A stretch of 64,000 nucleotides of DNA from Rubritalea profundi (GTDB lineage Bacteria; Verrucomicrobiota; Verrucomicrobiia; Verrucomicrobiales; Akkermansiaceae): contig NZ_MQWA01000001.1 of the NCBI RefSeq assembly GCF_002954445.1, positions 1,383,502 to 1,447,501 of the forward strand. Direction: 5' to 3'. The position numbers were made by a program, and so were the translations under genes. Within the stretch, counting starts at the first letter, position 1, and each line of letters starts with the position of its first letter. Of the stretch, positions 7,999 to 16,798 are shown piece after piece. A model generated the notes under the pieces. The model was not told where the DNA came from. It did no database searches and saw only the letters and a list, made by a program, of their open reading frames with translations.

Positions 7999-8050
7999 GG
8001 TGCTATGCGTTAGGTCTTTTCCAGACTAAATACATAGCACCTTTTTATTT
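7999..8050 (+). terminator. Intrinsic terminator after asd
   Basis: GGTGCTATG (7999-8007) pairs with CATAGCACC (8033-8041), followed by TTTTTATTT. The stem is perfect and lies 40 nt after the asd stop. Confidence 0.9.
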
Positions 8051-8064
8051 AACACCTGAACCCT

Positions 8065-8946
8065 ATGAGTTTAAAAATTTGGCTTAAAGCCCAGCAAGAA
8101 ACTGTCGACGCAGCCCTCGATCAGATTCTCCCAAGTGAAGACACACGCCCAGCAACGATCCACCAGGCCATGCGCTACAGCATGTTCGCTGGGGGGAAAC
8201 GCCTGCGCCCTATTCTCTGTCTCGCAGCAGCAGAAGCTTGTTCAGGTGAAGAAGAAAGTGCTCTCTTCCCAGCTTGCGCAGTCGAGGTCATGCACACGTA
8301 TTCTCTAGTACACGATGACCTCCCCAGCATGGACGATGACGACCTACGTCGTGGTCGCCCGACTAGCCATGTGGTTTATGGAGAAGGAATCGCGGTGCTT
8401 ACTGGTGATGCTCTACTTACTGAAGCATTCACCATCATTGCTCAGACACCCTCGACTGAGAGCTACAACGCGCGCGACTACGTGCTCGAACTCTCAGAAA
8501 CCGGCGGCAGCAAGAAGCTCATTGGCGGCCAAGTTCTCGACCTCGAAGGCGAAGGAAAAGAGCTCAACCAAGAGCAACTCGTGCACATCCACGAAGCTAA
8601 AACAGCGGCCCTTCTCTGTAGCTCGCTTCGGTTAGGTGGCATGAGCGCTAACTGCACAGCCGAACAACTCCAAGCACTCACGGATTTCGGCTACAACCTC
8701 GGACTCGCGTTCCAAGTCATCGATGACATCCTCGATGTCACGCAGACCACAGAGCAACTAGGGAAAACTGCCGGGAAAGATGAGTCAGTCGACAAGTCCA
8801 CCTACCCCGCGATTCTTGGACTTGAAGAATCCAAGGCTGAAGCGACTCGCCTCACCACCCTCGCTCTCGACGCTCTAAAGCCACTCGGTGAAAAGGCTGC
8901 TCGTCTCGAGCAGATTGCCCGTCACATGCTCGAACGCGAATTCTAG
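8065..8946 (+). CDS. ispA: Polyprenyl (farnesyl/geranylgeranyl) diphosphate synthase
   Basis: Makes C15-C20 prenyl diphosphates from IPP and allylic diphosphates for quinones, undecaprenyl carrier and carotenoids. The first aspartate-rich motif is DDLPSMDDDDLRRG and the second is DDILD; GGKRLRP near residue 43 binds IPP. The length of 293 residues is normal for short-chain synthases. Chain length (farnesyl or geranylgeranyl) cannot be fixed here. It lies in a conserved stretch after the asd terminator. Confidence 0.93.
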   Translation: MSLKIWLKAQQETVDAALDQILPSEDTRPATIHQAMRYSMFAGGKRLRPILCLAAAEACSGEEESALFPACAVEVMHTYSLVHDDLPSMDDDDLRRGRPTSHVVYGEGIAVLTGDALLTEAFTIIAQTPSTESYNARDYVLELSETGGSKKLIGGQVLDLEGEGKELNQEQLVHIHEAKTAALLCSSLRLGGMSANCTAEQLQALTDFGYNLGLAFQVIDDILDVTQTTEQLGKTAGKDESVDKSTYPAILGLEESKAEATRLTTLALDALKPLGEKAARLEQIARHMLEREF

Positions 8947-9014
8947 GAGATTCACAGATGGTTCGAATTGAAAAGGGGTGAGGAAAAGTATCGTGCTCGC
9001 TATTCACAGCAGCT

Positions 9015-9497
9015 ATGCTAAAATCACTCCTTTGCGCCGGCGCCCTCTTCAGCACATTCACCCTAGGCCAGGCCTCTGACGAACACACTCAAACGTGGCT
9101 CGAACTCTCCGTTCACAGCCAAAACGTAGGTCAACGCATTCATATGTTCGGAGTGGATGCCGATGAACCCGACCCAAAGAAATTCGAGAACGACATCAAA
9201 GCTATTGATGCATTACTCGACAGTCTGGTGAAAAAAGGCGTCTTAAAGAAAGCGAGATTTGAGCTCAAACCGGAACTTGAGATCGAGGAATCACTCGTCG
9301 TCTCGGTCGGTGAGTTGATAAAAAATCATGCGCCGCAGTACGGGATTTACGTGATCCGCGAAATGATGGACATCGGCGCTCGCCAATGGCTCAGCGAATT
9401 TAAAGAAGACGCCCCACTGGTGCTCAACGTTCGTCTACCAGAACCCTTCCTCAAAGAATTTCAGGCATTGCTTAAGAAAAATGAGTTCCAGAAATAA
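9015..9497 (+). CDS. Secreted protein of unknown function, 160 aa
   Basis: A signal peptide (MLKSLLCAGALFSTFTLGQAS) is followed by a charged, mostly helical mature part with no recognised domain. A segment LNVRLPEPFLKEFQALLKK is near the end. The frame is intact and ends 1 nt before the convergent YdcF gene. I do not recognise a family. Confidence 0.65.
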   Translation: MLKSLLCAGALFSTFTLGQASDEHTQTWLELSVHSQNVGQRIHMFGVDADEPDPKKFENDIKAIDALLDSLVKKGVLKKARFELKPELEIEESLVVSVGELIKNHAPQYGIYVIREMMDIGARQWLSEFKEDAPLVLNVRLPEPFLKEFQALLKKNEFQK

Positions 9498-9498
9498 C

Positions 9499-10179
9499 TC
9501 ACTCCCCTGCTAATCTCCAAACGTGGAGGTAATAAAGTTCACGCAGTAAAAACCCCCATTGGTTTTTCTCGGATCGATACATGCTCGTTTGGGTGGCCGA
9601 TGGCTCGGCTTCGACACCATGCTTTTGTGTCATTGCTAGAGCACGCTTGAGGTGCCATGGGTCACTCACTAAGAGCGCTGACTTAAGACCATTTTGTAGC
9701 ATCAGCTTTTCTGCCTCTATGATATTCTGCTGCGTGGTCTGAGACTCTTTCTCGGTCAAAATGTCCTTCTCTGGGACTCCCTTTTTTTTGCAGTATTGAA
9801 GAGCCACTTCAGACTCAGAAAATTTGGCGTTTTCACCGTAGCCCCCAGTCAGCAAAACCTTAGTCACTCGACCTTCTTTATAGAGTTTGATCGCATGATC
9901 AATACGCGCCTGAAACACCGGTGACGGCTTGGTGTGGTAGGCCGCTGCCCCTAGCACAATGGCGCAGTCGGCTTTACCTCCGTCATCGCTAAAACCAATA
10001 CGATTGATATCCCACACTTGCCAGCTGGCGTAGAAAAATAGTAATAACAGAGATACGGACAACCACTTGACGCGGCGCCCCCATCGCTTCCTGAATGATA
10101 TTTTCTTAGCCAAAACTCTCCACGCCGCAGCATCTACCCATTCAGAGGCGCTGTAAATCTCAAAACTTGAGCCTATCAC
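9499..10179 (-). CDS. YdcF/ElyC-family (DUF218) membrane protein
   Basis: Protein of 226 residues with one N-terminal membrane segment (WLSVSLLLLFFYASW) and a DUF218 domain: DCAIVLGAA, LTGGYGENAKFSESEVA, ESQTTQQNIIEA and LLVSDPWHLKRAL are all family motifs. Members such as ElyC and SanA affect the cell envelope. It overlaps the upstream pabB gene by 4 nt (ATGA), so the two are co-transcribed, though their roles are not obviously linked. Confidence 0.88.
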   Translation of the reverse strand: MIGSSFEIYSASEWVDAAAWRVLAKKISFRKRWGRRVKWLSVSLLLLFFYASWQVWDINRIGFSDDGGKADCAIVLGAAAYHTKPSPVFQARIDHAIKLYKEGRVTKVLLTGGYGENAKFSESEVALQYCKKKGVPEKDILTEKESQTTQQNIIEAEKLMLQNGLKSALLVSDPWHLKRALAMTQKHGVEAEPSATQTSMYRSEKNQWGFLLRELYYLHVWRLAGE

Positions 10180-11432
10180 TTCTCTCTAACGTATTCCTCC
10201 ACTGCCACGCGCATCCCTTTTGCCTTTTGTAAGGTTTCTTCGTATTCAGCCTCGGCAGTAGAATCAGTGACAATGCCAGCGCCTACATGGTAGTGCAGCT
10301 GATCCCCTTCACGCACCATCGTGCGGATGACGATATTGAACTGACTTTGCCCATTGAAACCAAAGTAGCCCATTGCGCCAGTGTAGAGCCCTCTGGGAAG
10401 TTCTTCTAACTCCTCAATGATCTCCATAGCACGTTTTTTGGGAGCCCCTGTAATACTGCCCCCTGGGAAGCATGCCTGCAGGGCGCGAACCTGACTACCA
10501 TTTTTCTGCAGTCTGCCGCTCACGGTGGAAACCAAATGATAGACGTGCTCGAATTTTTCTAACTTAAGCAAGGCCTCAACCTGAACGCTGCCAAAATCAC
10601 ACACCTGACCTAGGTCATTACGACCGAGATCAGTGATCATCACCAACTCTGAAACTTCTTTTTCAGAGGTTCTAAGCTCAAACGCTGAGCGCTGGTCGGC
10701 CGCGGGGTCATCAAAACGGGGTCTCGTCCCTTTGATCGGTCGGGTCACCATCCGATCCTGGTCAAAACGCAAGAATGTCTCGGGCGAGGACGACAGCACC
10801 TCTCGCCCGTCCAGTGACATGTAGCTAGAATGAGGAGCAGGAGAAAGTGCCCGCAAATGAGAATAAAGCCCAAAGGCTGATTCCCCCACCACCGCAGCTG
10901 AAAACTTTTGAGCTAAGTTGACCTGGTAGATATCACCAGCGGCGATGTACTCTTTGATTGTCTCCACTTTTTGCAAGTAGTCACCACGTCCCATCGACTG
11001 CGCAAATTTGCCAATCTGTAGGAGCGGCGTGGTTGAGTCACTGAGGATTTCGGAGGAAAGGCTGCCACGCTCGTACCATTGCCCAGAGCTATGCCGGTAA
11101 ACCAACATCTCTGGATACACGCCAAAACAATAGGAACCTTCGTACTCGATCCAGCCGCAGAGTCCGCCATTTGGCAGATCACTAGACTCAGTCGCATGCT
11201 CCGCCAGAATCTCCTCAATTAAGCTAACATCGGACACATTTCCCCGTAAGATCTGGCTGGGTCGAGCAGCCACTATACTGATGATCTCGTCCACTCCGTC
11301 GGGGAAATTCCCTGAGCTATCAAAAAATACGAGCCCATCAAGATGCTGCAGCCCAGCGGCTACAGAACTTGGATGCAGGAGGATATCTCGCTCAGTCATT
11401 TGGGCCACATTCATTCGCTCTGCAAAATCCAT
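10176..11432 (-). CDS. pabB: Aminodeoxychorismate synthase component I
   Basis: Chorismate-utilising enzyme of 418 residues that makes 4-amino-4-deoxychorismate for folate. Typical motifs are EVLSSSPETFLRF, RPIKGTRPR, MITDLGRNDLG, and the C-terminal CFPGGSITGAPKKRAMEII. The N-terminal part is the usual anthranilate-synthase-I-like domain. The KGTRPR and GSITGAPK motifs separate it from isochorismate synthases. The amidotransferase PabA is not in the window. The start at 11432 leaves 107 nt to the divergent TPR gene. Confidence 0.92.
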   Translation of the reverse strand: MDFAERMNVAQMTERDILLHPSSVAAGLQHLDGLVFFDSSGNFPDGVDEIISIVAARPSQILRGNVSDVSLIEEILAEHATESSDLPNGGLCGWIEYEGSYCFGVYPEMLVYRHSSGQWYERGSLSSEILSDSTTPLLQIGKFAQSMGRGDYLQKVETIKEYIAAGDIYQVNLAQKFSAAVVGESAFGLYSHLRALSPAPHSSYMSLDGREVLSSSPETFLRFDQDRMVTRPIKGTRPRFDDPAADQRSAFELRTSEKEVSELVMITDLGRNDLGQVCDFGSVQVEALLKLEKFEHVYHLVSTVSGRLQKNGSQVRALQACFPGGSITGAPKKRAMEIIEELEELPRGLYTGAMGYFGFNGQSQFNIVIRTMVREGDQLHYHVGAGIVTDSTAEAEYEETLQKAKGMRVAVEEYVREK

Positions 11433-11539
11433 ACGCCATCTCCAGCATTCCTCAAGAGGAATAGATTCGCTAACTGGAAATCATTTATCAAAAATCGTCC
11501 TTTCCATCGCCCTCATTTACCCTCTAAAGTCCGTTATCC

Positions 11540-12682
11540 ATGGGAACACCTACCCAAGAATCGCCGGCAGCAACGCGTCCAGCCTACACCATAGCGTGCG
11601 GGTTGTTCGCCTGTATTGCCTTTGCCCAGCTCCTTTCAGTAGGTGTTGCCATTGCTGCGCGCACAGGTGAAACCCGCGAGGTTGTTCGTTATGTCAAAGG
11701 CGCACCATTGATTGTTTCGATTCCCACTTTACCTGATGAGGTTCCATTGAGCGGCAGTTTAAATCCACGTAGCGTGGCTGAAATGCTCGAAGAATACACG
11801 GATAAAGACGATGCTGCCATCCAGCCGCCGTCCACCACTTTCCAAACACTTCTTTTCAGCCCGCCTGCTATCCCTGAGACTGCGCCTTCAATCCAGGACC
11901 CTATGGTTGAGAAATTGGTTCGCGATGCCCACACCGCCCACAACCAAGGAGACCTGATCAAAGCTCTAACCAAGCTTGAGGAAGCAGAGTCTATAGCCCC
12001 GAATGAGCCCGCTATATTCTACCGCAAGGCTCTCTTATTTGAGGATATGGGTCTGTGGGAGCGCGCGACCAACATCTACGAAAAACTCTTCGTGATGGGG
12101 CCGGAGATTGGTGTCTACTACCACAAATCGGCCTTCAAACTCTCCAATGGCATCAACCCTCAGTCGCAAAAAGAGCAATCCCTCATCATCGGTCACATCA
12201 TGCGCCGAATTTCGCCTGACCGGCTTCGAGCCCGACTGACTATCCCAATACGCACGGTCGCCAATGCTGACTTTGATTCGAAACAGCTCGAAATCAAAGT
12301 CCACCACTACGACCTAGTGGATAAGAAAAAGATCGAAGCCGTGCCTCTCTCTCGGGCAGACAACATCAAAGACCGCTGGCTGCATGAGCCCCTGGACTGG
12401 GCCAACGACGAGGAAATCGTGGAATCAACCTACACCCTACCTCCAAGCGCTGTTGCTGAAGAGCACCTGTTTGGCAAGCGCACCTACTTCGGCTACGTCA
12501 CCGAGCTATACTACAAGAATGAACTCATCGATCAACAAGCCTATCCGCGCCGCCTTCACGCGATCCACGCAGAGCAGCAAAACAATCATGAGTTTGCCTT
12601 CCCACTCGATTTTCCACTCGACGAGGCTTTGCCTAATATCAACCCAGACAACCCTCTTCTCCCGGCACTTCCTCGCCACTAA
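11540..12682 (+). CDS. Membrane-anchored TPR protein
   Basis: 380 residues. A single membrane helix near the N terminus (ACGLFACIAFAQLLSVGVAIAA) is followed by a linker and a TPR-like part around residues 120-195 (AHNQGDLIKALTKLEEAESIAPNEPAIFYRKALLFEDMG). The C-terminal half is beta-rich without a recognised fold. It begins a likely operon with the pseudokinase-FGE gene 21 nt downstream. It may act as a scaffold, but no partner is shown by the sequence. Confidence 0.75.
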   Translation: MGTPTQESPAATRPAYTIACGLFACIAFAQLLSVGVAIAARTGETREVVRYVKGAPLIVSIPTLPDEVPLSGSLNPRSVAEMLEEYTDKDDAAIQPPSTTFQTLLFSPPAIPETAPSIQDPMVEKLVRDAHTAHNQGDLIKALTKLEEAESIAPNEPAIFYRKALLFEDMGLWERATNIYEKLFVMGPEIGVYYHKSAFKLSNGINPQSQKEQSLIIGHIMRRISPDRLRARLTIPIRTVANADFDSKQLEIKVHHYDLVDKKKIEAVPLSRADNIKDRWLHEPLDWANDEEIVESTYTLPPSAVAEEHLFGKRTYFGYVTELYYKNELIDQQAYPRRLHAIHAEQQNNHEFAFPLDFPLDEALPNINPDNPLLPALPRH

Positions 12683-12703
12683 GCCCACACGCACATTCTA
12701 TTG

Positions 12704-14248
12704 ATGAACCACGAAATAGACAGACTCAGCACCGGCACTCAGATAGGTGATTATTTGCTCAATGAATTGCTATACGATGGCACTACCATCCGCACGTGGA
12801 GGGCCCATCAAGTTTCCATTAACCGAGAAGTCATCATCGACAGCCTCAACTTTGAGCATCAATCCGACGAGGCTGCGGTCTCGACCTTTCTCAGCGATGT
12901 CCGCGCTAAGGCCCAGGTAGACCACCCTCTCATCGGCTCAGTCTTTGAAGCAGTACGAGAAGGTCGACTTTGTTTTTACGCCAGAGAAAACCTCACGGGT
13001 GAAACTCTCGATATATTACAGAGTAAATCGGCTCAACTTTCCCCAGGGAAAATTGCCCACATCACCCGTCAGATTGCAGAGGCGAACCTCTACCTGGAAG
13101 AACACCGCATCGCCACCCTTCCTATCTTACCAGAGCAAGTCATCATCTCTGAGCACAGCCTCGCTCGTCAGATCAACATGGCTGTGGGTGGTGAAAGAGA
13201 CCCGCATGTGGCCACCACTGATAAGCACACCATCGCTACGGCCCTCAAAGGAATACTAGAGCCTGGCTGTCCAGGCTCCACCCGCACCCTTTCTTTGCTC
13301 AACTATATGGCGGATCTCGAGCGAGAGATCCCGCTCACTTGGGAGCAAATACGCGATCTCTCTGAAGGCGTCGAGCAACAACTCGCCGAGCCAATTGAGA
13401 CCATACCCTTAGAGAACTCCACAGTGAGGCTCAACAATCGAGACAACAGCAAGAAGCGCATCATGCTCGCTGGCATCGGCATTGGCGCAGCTATCGCCAT
13501 CATTATTGGCTCGCTGGTGATGAATCAGCCCGAGCGCCCGAAACAACGGGAGCTCACTAGCATGTCACAAATTCCAGCAGGCAACTACATAACTCATGAT
13601 GGCTCCCAGGTAGCACTCTCGACTTTTTGGATTGATTGCCACGAAGTCACGATTGCTGATTACGCCCTATTCCTAGAGACTATGGAGATTCTCAGCCGCC
13701 AGCAAATATCGATCTACGAACACGAAGATCAACCTGAAAGCAAGCGCAACCACCAACCTCACGATTGGGAGAAACTCCATGCCGCCGCAAAAATTGGGGC
13801 CGCCTGGAATGGGCTCGAAGTCGACCCTAACTGCCCAGTGATAGGTGTCGATTGGTGGGATGCCTTTACCTATTGTAACTACAAGCGCCGCCGGCTTCCC
13901 TCTCAGGAAGAATGGCACGCCACTCTCCACCATTCACTACGGGAGGGAGCACTCACAGCTTCTCAATGGGGACCCGTCGACCAGGAAAGTGGTGACACCA
14001 CAGCCAACAACATTCATGGACTCGCCGGTAACGTAGCCGAATGGAGTTCTAAAATGAGCAGTAACCCAGCCTTCCCGACTCAACCCAAAATGCCCCTTAT
14101 TCTGGGTGGTTCCTACCTTAAAAAACGTAGTGCCGCGATCTCTCGAGAATGGCTTAACCCGTCAAAGTTAGAGCTAGAAGATGCGCGAAGCCTCTACCGC
14201 GCTGACTTAGGCTTCCGCACGGTCTCAAGCACTGCCCCTACACAATAA
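12704..14248 (+). CDS. Pseudokinase - membrane helix - FGE/SUMF1-fold fusion protein
   Basis: About 514 residues in three parts. Residues ~10-235 resemble a Ser/Thr kinase fold (GDYLLNELLYDGTTIRTWRAHQ, then ILPEQVIIS where kinases have KPENVLL). The ATP-site lysine position reads VIIDSL, the HRD motif reads TLP, and no DFG is seen, so it should be inactive. A membrane helix follows at ~253-274 (LAGIGIGAAIAIIIGSLVM). Residues ~285-510 are a formylglycine-generating-enzyme fold (IPAGNY, FWIDCHEVTIADYALFL, HGLAGNVAEW, LGFRTV). The ATG at 12704 is preferred over the TTG before it. It sits between the TPR and secreted-protein genes. Confidence 0.82.
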   Translation: MNHEIDRLSTGTQIGDYLLNELLYDGTTIRTWRAHQVSINREVIIDSLNFEHQSDEAAVSTFLSDVRAKAQVDHPLIGSVFEAVREGRLCFYARENLTGETLDILQSKSAQLSPGKIAHITRQIAEANLYLEEHRIATLPILPEQVIISEHSLARQINMAVGGERDPHVATTDKHTIATALKGILEPGCPGSTRTLSLLNYMADLEREIPLTWEQIRDLSEGVEQQLAEPIETIPLENSTVRLNNRDNSKKRIMLAGIGIGAAIAIIIGSLVMNQPERPKQRELTSMSQIPAGNYITHDGSQVALSTFWIDCHEVTIADYALFLETMEILSRQQISIYEHEDQPESKRNHQPHDWEKLHAAAKIGAAWNGLEVDPNCPVIGVDWWDAFTYCNYKRRRLPSQEEWHATLHHSLREGALTASQWGPVDQESGDTTANNIHGLAGNVAEWSSKMSSNPAFPTQPKMPLILGGSYLKKRSAAISREWLNPSKLELEDARSLYRADLGFRTVSSTAPTQ

Positions 14249-14270
14249 ATTCCACCCAACCTACACACTC

Positions 14271-15137
14271 ATGCGATTACTTATTCTACTCACCACTTTG
14301 CTCATCAGCCTACCTCTGGCTGCACAGATCCGCGTTAGCCTTGAATCAAACAACAAGCAATACCTCAGCTACGAACCTATCCACGTCACGGTGACTATAG
14401 CTAACCAAACGGGCAGCCCTCTCACCCTCCGAAACACCGATGGCAATAGTTGGATCGAGTTTATTGTGCATAACCAAAGTGGCCGTGTGATCAATAAGGT
14501 CAAAGAGATCGGCTATAAGGGCACCACTATCCCAACAGCCGAACGGATTCAGTCCTCCTTCATACTCAATAATGCCTATGACCTCGCGCAGCCTGGAAAC
14601 TACCAAGTCTCCGCGATGATTCGCACGCCCACTCAAGGTCATTCTGAAGGCACACGCTCGCCAGGAGTCTATTTCACAGTCAACCGTGGAGTCCCAACAT
14701 GGCGCACCAAGGTCGGAGTTCCCGGAGTCACTGGAGACGAACGTGAATACAGAATTCTCAACTACAGTGGTAGCGGGACCCCTCAGATTTATGTCCAAGT
14801 GGAAGACGTCAAGCGTGGTCACATTCTTGCAACTTACTCAATGGGCCGCATCCTCGCCTTTCGTAAGGCCGTCAAGGCAATTGACCGGAGCAACAACCTT
14901 CACGTGCTATTTCTCACCACTCCTGAGTTGTACTGCCACACGATAGTCAACACATTCGGTAAGACGACCAAGCGTAACTACTACAAGAGCGTCAGCAATA
15001 CTCACCCAGAGCTCTTAACGCACAAGCATGGTGGAGTATCAGTCATCAATGCAACATTTTACGATCCAACCAAAGAAATGGAAGAAAAAGAGAAATTCCA
15101 TAAGCTCTCTGAACTGCCAGCAGGCTACGAGCAATAG
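14271..15137 (+). CDS. Secreted protein of unknown function, 288 aa
   Basis: A signal peptide (MRLLILLTTLLISLPLAAQ) is followed by a beta-sandwich-like N-terminal part (IHVTVTIANQTGSPLTLRN; YQVSAMIRTP), then a less clear C-terminal part. It starts 22 nt after the pseudokinase-FGE gene, so the three genes from 11540 probably form one operon. I do not recognise a named family; the N-terminal half recalls intracellular-proteinase-inhibitor-like or Ig-like folds (weak inference). Confidence 0.68.
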   Translation: MRLLILLTTLLISLPLAAQIRVSLESNNKQYLSYEPIHVTVTIANQTGSPLTLRNTDGNSWIEFIVHNQSGRVINKVKEIGYKGTTIPTAERIQSSFILNNAYDLAQPGNYQVSAMIRTPTQGHSEGTRSPGVYFTVNRGVPTWRTKVGVPGVTGDEREYRILNYSGSGTPQIYVQVEDVKRGHILATYSMGRILAFRKAVKAIDRSNNLHVLFLTTPELYCHTIVNTFGKTTKRNYYKSVSNTHPELLTHKHGGVSVINATFYDPTKEMEEKEKFHKLSELPAGYEQ

Positions 15138-15212
15138 AATCACCCTTTTCTCGCGTATTTCACGTAATCTTCTTTCCTAAACCATCATTTGGCGCAATGC
15201 CTCTCACCAGAC

Positions 15213-16268
15213 ATGTCAGTAAAAGCGAACTTCAATAAAGCAACCCTATCTCACGTTACTCTTGCCAAAATTGGCAACCCTCTGCGTGGCGAATCGCTCA
15301 AAACATCAAAAGAACTTTGCTCGTTTGGCGAGGAGGACAAAGAGGTCCTCACGCTCGCGTTTCTCAAGCCATTCAAGAACCTCGATCGTTACCGTTTCCA
15401 CCACGCATCCTCGCTCGACCTCCACGAGATGCATTGCTACGCCAACACGATCTTCGATCAAGACGAGCGCTTCCTCACCTATTCCCGTAAGATTGCCCGC
15501 CACCTCTACGACAAGACAAAGCACCCGAACATCAAGTCTGGCGACCTCTGCATAGCCTTCATCAAAGGCGTTCAGATCGATGGTGACATCTGTGATGCTA
15601 TCAGCATCGTGAAATCTGAGAGCCTCACGCCATTCCTTGAGATTTCCGACAAGGACGGAGACCTCCAACTCACCACCCACAACGGCATTTACCCAGACAA
15701 GATCGACAAAGGTTGTCTCATCGTTAACCACGGGAAAGAAGCTGGCTACCTAGTATACACCTTCGACAAAGGCGGTGCCGATACTAACTTTTGGGTCCGA
15801 GACTTCCTCGGTGCTCGCGCTCTTAAGGACGACGAATTTAAGACAAAAAAATACGCCGAAATGTGTGTTTCATTTGCCGATGAAGGCCTGCCCGAAGAAA
15901 TGCCTCAAGAGGACAAATACCGAGTCGCCAACGATGCCATGCAGTTCTTCGCGGAGAAAGATAAGTTCAACGAAAAAAACTTCGAAGAAGAGGTGCTCAA
16001 AGAACCCAAAATCGTAGAAAATTTTTCATCCTATAAGGAAAACTATAAAGACGAAGACGGCGAGCCGATTGCTGCAGAGTTTGAGATCAACAAGCAAGTT
16101 GCCAAGAAAGCAGGCTCCAAGATCAAAGCAAACCTCCGACTCGACACTGGTGTCATCCTCAAATTCACCCCAGACTTCGCCGAGCGTGAAAGCGAGATCA
16201 TGGAGCGCGGCTACGATGAAAAAATGGAGATGAAATACATCAAAGTCTACTACAACGACGAGATATAA
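15213..16268 (+). CDS. Nucleoid-associated protein (NdpA/37-kDa NA37 family)
   Basis: About 351 residues matching the NA37 family (YejK/NdpA). Recognisable parts are HEMHCYANTIFDQDERFLTYSRKIARHLYD, of which the first residues suffice, SGDLCIAFI, the acidic DNA-bound-protein pattern, and IKVYYNDEI at the end. The ATG at 15213 (MSVKANFNKATLSH) is preferred to a TTG at 15189. The stop codon overlaps the first bases of a MITE-like element, so the element abuts the gene. Confidence 0.85.
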   Translation: MSVKANFNKATLSHVTLAKIGNPLRGESLKTSKELCSFGEEDKEVLTLAFLKPFKNLDRYRFHHASSLDLHEMHCYANTIFDQDERFLTYSRKIARHLYDKTKHPNIKSGDLCIAFIKGVQIDGDICDAISIVKSESLTPFLEISDKDGDLQLTTHNGIYPDKIDKGCLIVNHGKEAGYLVYTFDKGGADTNFWVRDFLGARALKDDEFKTKKYAEMCVSFADEGLPEEMPQEDKYRVANDAMQFFAEKDKFNEKNFEEEVLKEPKIVENFSSYKENYKDEDGEPIAAEFEINKQVAKKAGSKIKANLRLDTGVILKFTPDFAERESEIMERGYDEKMEMKYIKVYYNDEI

Positions 16269-16379
16269 TACCACTTGAAGTTTGAAAAGCGCCCAGCGCT
16301 CACTCGTTCAGCGAAGCGCAATTTCCTAAAAGCCCAAAAAACAACATTTGTCTCTTTTGATTCACTAAGTGGTATAATA
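16264..16379. mobile_element. MITE-like element, copy A
   Basis: TATAATACCACTT at 16264-16276 and AAGTGGTATAATA at 16367-16379 are near-perfect terminal inverted repeats of a 116-bp element with no coding frame. The inner text around 16285-16374 is clearly related to 50038-50129 in copy B. The left end overlaps the stop codon of the nucleoid-protein gene. Confidence 0.75.
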
Positions 16380-16590
16380 CCTTTTGAACAGTTAGATTGT
16401 CGGAATGACGCTGATAATTTTAGATTTTAACAAGGCGCAAGGAAGGAGCATAGCGAGCTATGTGACTGATGCGTAACGCTGGTAGAATATGAAAGAATCA
16501 GTGCCACCTCATTAATCCAGCTCTGCTGGCAAAGTGAAACCCAAGATTTGATCATTCCGCCAATGTAACAGTGAAGATGGTATAAGCTCC
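16380..16590. repeat. Second repeat segment next to MITE copy A
   Basis: Non-coding. The middle (near 16430-16480, with AACAAGGCGCAAGGA and GAGCATAGCGAGCTATG) resembles 49970-50030 in copy B. The right part (16540-16584) is nearly identical over about 45 nt to 22268-22312, where it truncates a gene. This is probably a second element of the same family beside the first. Confidence 0.65.
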
Positions 16591-16611
16591 GTCAAACGTG
16601 GCACATCCACA

Positions 16612-16648
16612 AAAGCACGCTAGCGACAGACCGCAGTGTGCTTTTTTT
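16612..16648 (+). terminator. Hairpin with T-tract
   Basis: AAAGCAC (16612-16618) pairs with GTGCTTT (16638-16644), followed by more T. It faces the convergent esterase-like gene and may end transcription coming from the left. Confidence 0.6.
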
Positions 16649-16798
16649 ATGCCCTTTAGTAAAGTCCTACAGAAGATGCAATTTTACAGGTTTTTGCGTG
16701 GCTGGGTCGCTACGCTCCAATCAATGATTAATAATGAATAATTTTGGACAGTATTCATCTCTGCCTATGTCGAAAGCTAATTAGCGGCCAAGTATTTG

